Assembly: GCA_003161835.1 (NCBI GenBank)
Contig: PMNO01000692.1
Coordinates: 1 to 6,299, forward strand
Length of the DNA stretch: 6,299 bases
Direction of reading: 5' to 3'
DNA from: Myxococcales bacterium
GTDB taxonomy: Bacteria > Myxococcota_A > Polyangia > Fen-1088
The notes beneath the pieces were generated by a model. The model ran no database searches. It saw only the letters and a list, made by a program, of their open reading frames with translations, and was not told where the DNA came from. The position numbers and the translations under genes are program-made. Numbering within the stretch: the first letter of the stretch is position 1; the number at the start of each line of letters is the position of its first letter. Shown piece by piece: positions 5,290-6,299 of the stretch.

Positions 5290-6299
5290 ATGCGGTCGAA
5301 CTTCCGTCTGTCATCCGCCCTGGCACTGGCCCTAATTGGGGCCGCGCCATCCCTTGTCGAGGCCAAGCCCAAACCGTCGGCCCCGGCGGATGGGAGCAAG
5401 AAATCCGGAAAAGAAATATCCACGGACGATCACGCCCTGGACAAGCAGATGGATTGGGAAACCAAGGTCCTTGGTCCCAACACGCAGAAGAAAATTGATC
5501 TCGCAAAGATTCAAAAACTCCAGGCCGAGGAACTGGCCCGCCGGGAGAAGCAAGAAAGAATCGATCAGGTGGAGAAGGATCGCAGAGATCGCGAAGCCGC
5601 CGCCGCCGCTGCCGCCCAGCGAAACGTGAAGGCACCGAACAGCAGGGATCTCCCGGCGATTCCCGAAGAGCCGCCGCCCACGAAGCCGGTCGAGAAGCAC
5701 GACGATGCGTTCGTCGATAAGTTGCTCACGGGCAAGGGCGAAAAAAAGAAGGTTGCGGTGTCCAATGATGAGGTGGATCAGCTCCTGAGCAAAGCCAAGC
5801 AAGACCGGCCGGCGGTGGGCGCCGGCAAGGGACATGGAAGGGACACCGTCGATCAGTTGCTGGCCACCACCGACAAGCAAGCAACGATCAAGACCACTGC
5901 CCGCAAGCCCGCGGAAGCCACCGAGCCCGTGAGCGCCGAGGCGGCCGCACGGGAGGCGACTCTGAAAGCCATCGCGGCAGCTGCTGCCAGGGCCCAAGAC
6001 GACAGAGCGCGAAACAAGCGGCCCGCCATTCCGGATGCGGCGATGCTGCGCACGCAGGCCACCGCCAAGACGCAAAATGATGGTCCCAAGGCGTCCGCGG
6101 CTCGAGCCGGCTGGACCGACCCTTTTGCCTCCGAGAGCCCGTCCGGGGCATCCTCCAGAAATCACGGAAAGACCGCGACCACGATCACTCCCGTCTCCTC
6201 ACGGCTGCCGCCGGCGGCCGCGGGGCGCCATTCCCCAGCTGCCCGCCCTGCGGGCGGAGAGGGTTGGAAGGATCCGTTCGATTCCGGGGGCGCCAAGCC
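5290..6299 (+). CDS. Secreted Lys/Ala/Glu-rich protein with repeated short motifs (3' end missing)
   Basis: At least 336 codons with no stop before the window edge; I do not recognise the family. MRSNFRLSSALALALIGAAP followed by SLVEA is a Sec signal peptide, with likely cleavage after Ala25. A conserved-looking block, ALDKQMDWETKVLGPNTQKK (49-68), leads into a charged coiled coil (about 68-102) that ends in seven alanines (103-109). A disordered stretch follows with three VDxLL motifs (VDKLL 142-146, VDQLL 162-166, VDQLL 187-191), two PAIP motifs (122-125 and 245-248), an Ala-rich helix (about 213-235) and two aromatic WxDPF motifs (WTDPF 275-279, WKDPF 326-330). Composition differs from its neighbours: it is Lys-rich, with AAG/AAA and GAA codons common. 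It is probably periplasmic or envelope-associated and may be a scaffold bound by partners through the repeats. A folded C-terminal domain could lie beyond the window. It sits 167 bases after the membrane-anchored gene, with its own promoter candidate. Confidence 0.75.
   Translation, partial: MRSNFRLSSALALALIGAAPSLVEAKPKPSAPADGSKKSGKEISTDDHALDKQMDWETKVLGPNTQKKIDLAKIQKLQAEELARREKQERIDQVEKDRRDREAAAAAAAQRNVKAPNSRDLPAIPEEPPPTKPVEKHDDAFVDKLLTGKGEKKKVAVSNDEVDQLLSKAKQDRPAVGAGKGHGRDTVDQLLATTDKQATIKTTARKPAEATEPVSAEAAAREATLKAIAAAAARAQDDRARNKRPAIPDAAMLRTQATAKTQNDGPKASAARAGWTDPFASESPSGASSRNHGKTATTITPVSSRLPPAAAGRHSPAARPAGGEGWKDPFDSGGAK
5710..5877 (+). repeat. Three VDxLL motif repeats in the secreted protein
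   Basis: Residues 141-196 hold FVDKLLTGK, EVDQLLSKAK and TVDQLLATTDK, with motif starts 20 and 25 residues apart. Each has acidic or polar residues just before it and lysine soon after. Spacers between copies are Lys/Gly-rich and unrelated. The pattern fits repeated short helical docking motifs in a disordered chain, which is inference. Confidence 0.6.

Noticed and set aside
5332..6165. 277-codon minus-strand frame antisense to the secreted repeat protein, plus the minus frame at 4649-5635
   Set aside because: The first translation is Gly/Leu/Arg-rich with no membrane or domain order, as expected from the reverse of Ala/Lys/Pro-rich coding; the second crosses an intergenic region. The plus strand has a promoter, a Shine-Dalgarno site and a clean signal peptide.
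6241..6255. GCCCGC-CCT-GCGGGC hairpin as a terminator for the secreted protein
   Set aside because: It lies inside the still-open coding frame, which continues into a WxDPF motif, and no T-run follows.

Overview
The window comes from a high-GC bacterium. Codon third positions are mostly G or C, there is a TTG start, and gaps between genes are short. It also holds an ERAP-type M1 aminopeptidase and two low-complexity envelope proteins. Together these fit a myxobacterium-like (Myxococcota/deltaproteobacterial) genome, but that placement is inference: no rRNA or other marker gene is present.

Layout, left to right. (1) Bases 1-71, minus strand: the first 24 codons of a gene running off the left edge, which read like the N-terminus of an aldo/keto reductase. 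(2) Bases 72-134: a 63-base divergent control region with a perfect 10-base palindrome and a promoter that would give the minus gene a leaderless mRNA. (3) Bases 135-1493: an aldehyde dehydrogenase of the GabD1/Sad succinate-semialdehyde dehydrogenase group. (4) Bases 1590-4202: an 870-residue M1 zinc aminopeptidase with a TTG start, its own -10 box and a Shine-Dalgarno site. (5) Bases 4292-5122: an inner-membrane-anchored protein with a long Pro/Ala/Ser linker and a small beta-rich C-terminal domain that resembles AMIN-type envelope domains. (6) Bases 5123-5289: an intergenic region with inverted repeats, a good promoter candidate and a Shine-Dalgarno site. (7) Bases 5290-6299: a secreted, Lys/Ala/Glu-rich protein with a signal peptide, a coiled coil and several repeated short motifs, cut off by the right edge after 336 codons.

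The left half looks like ordinary metabolism: a reductase and a dehydrogenase acting on aldehydes, fired from a shared divergent region, followed by a cytosolic peptide-trimming enzyme. The right half is the less familiar part. Two adjacent same-strand genes both encode mostly disordered proteins sent to or across the inner membrane. One ends in a folded beta domain; the other carries repeated VDxLL, PAIP and WxDPF motifs. They may work together in the envelope, for example as scaffold and partner, but no function can be assigned from sequence alone. No RNA genes, mobile elements, attachment sites or CRISPR arrays were seen.
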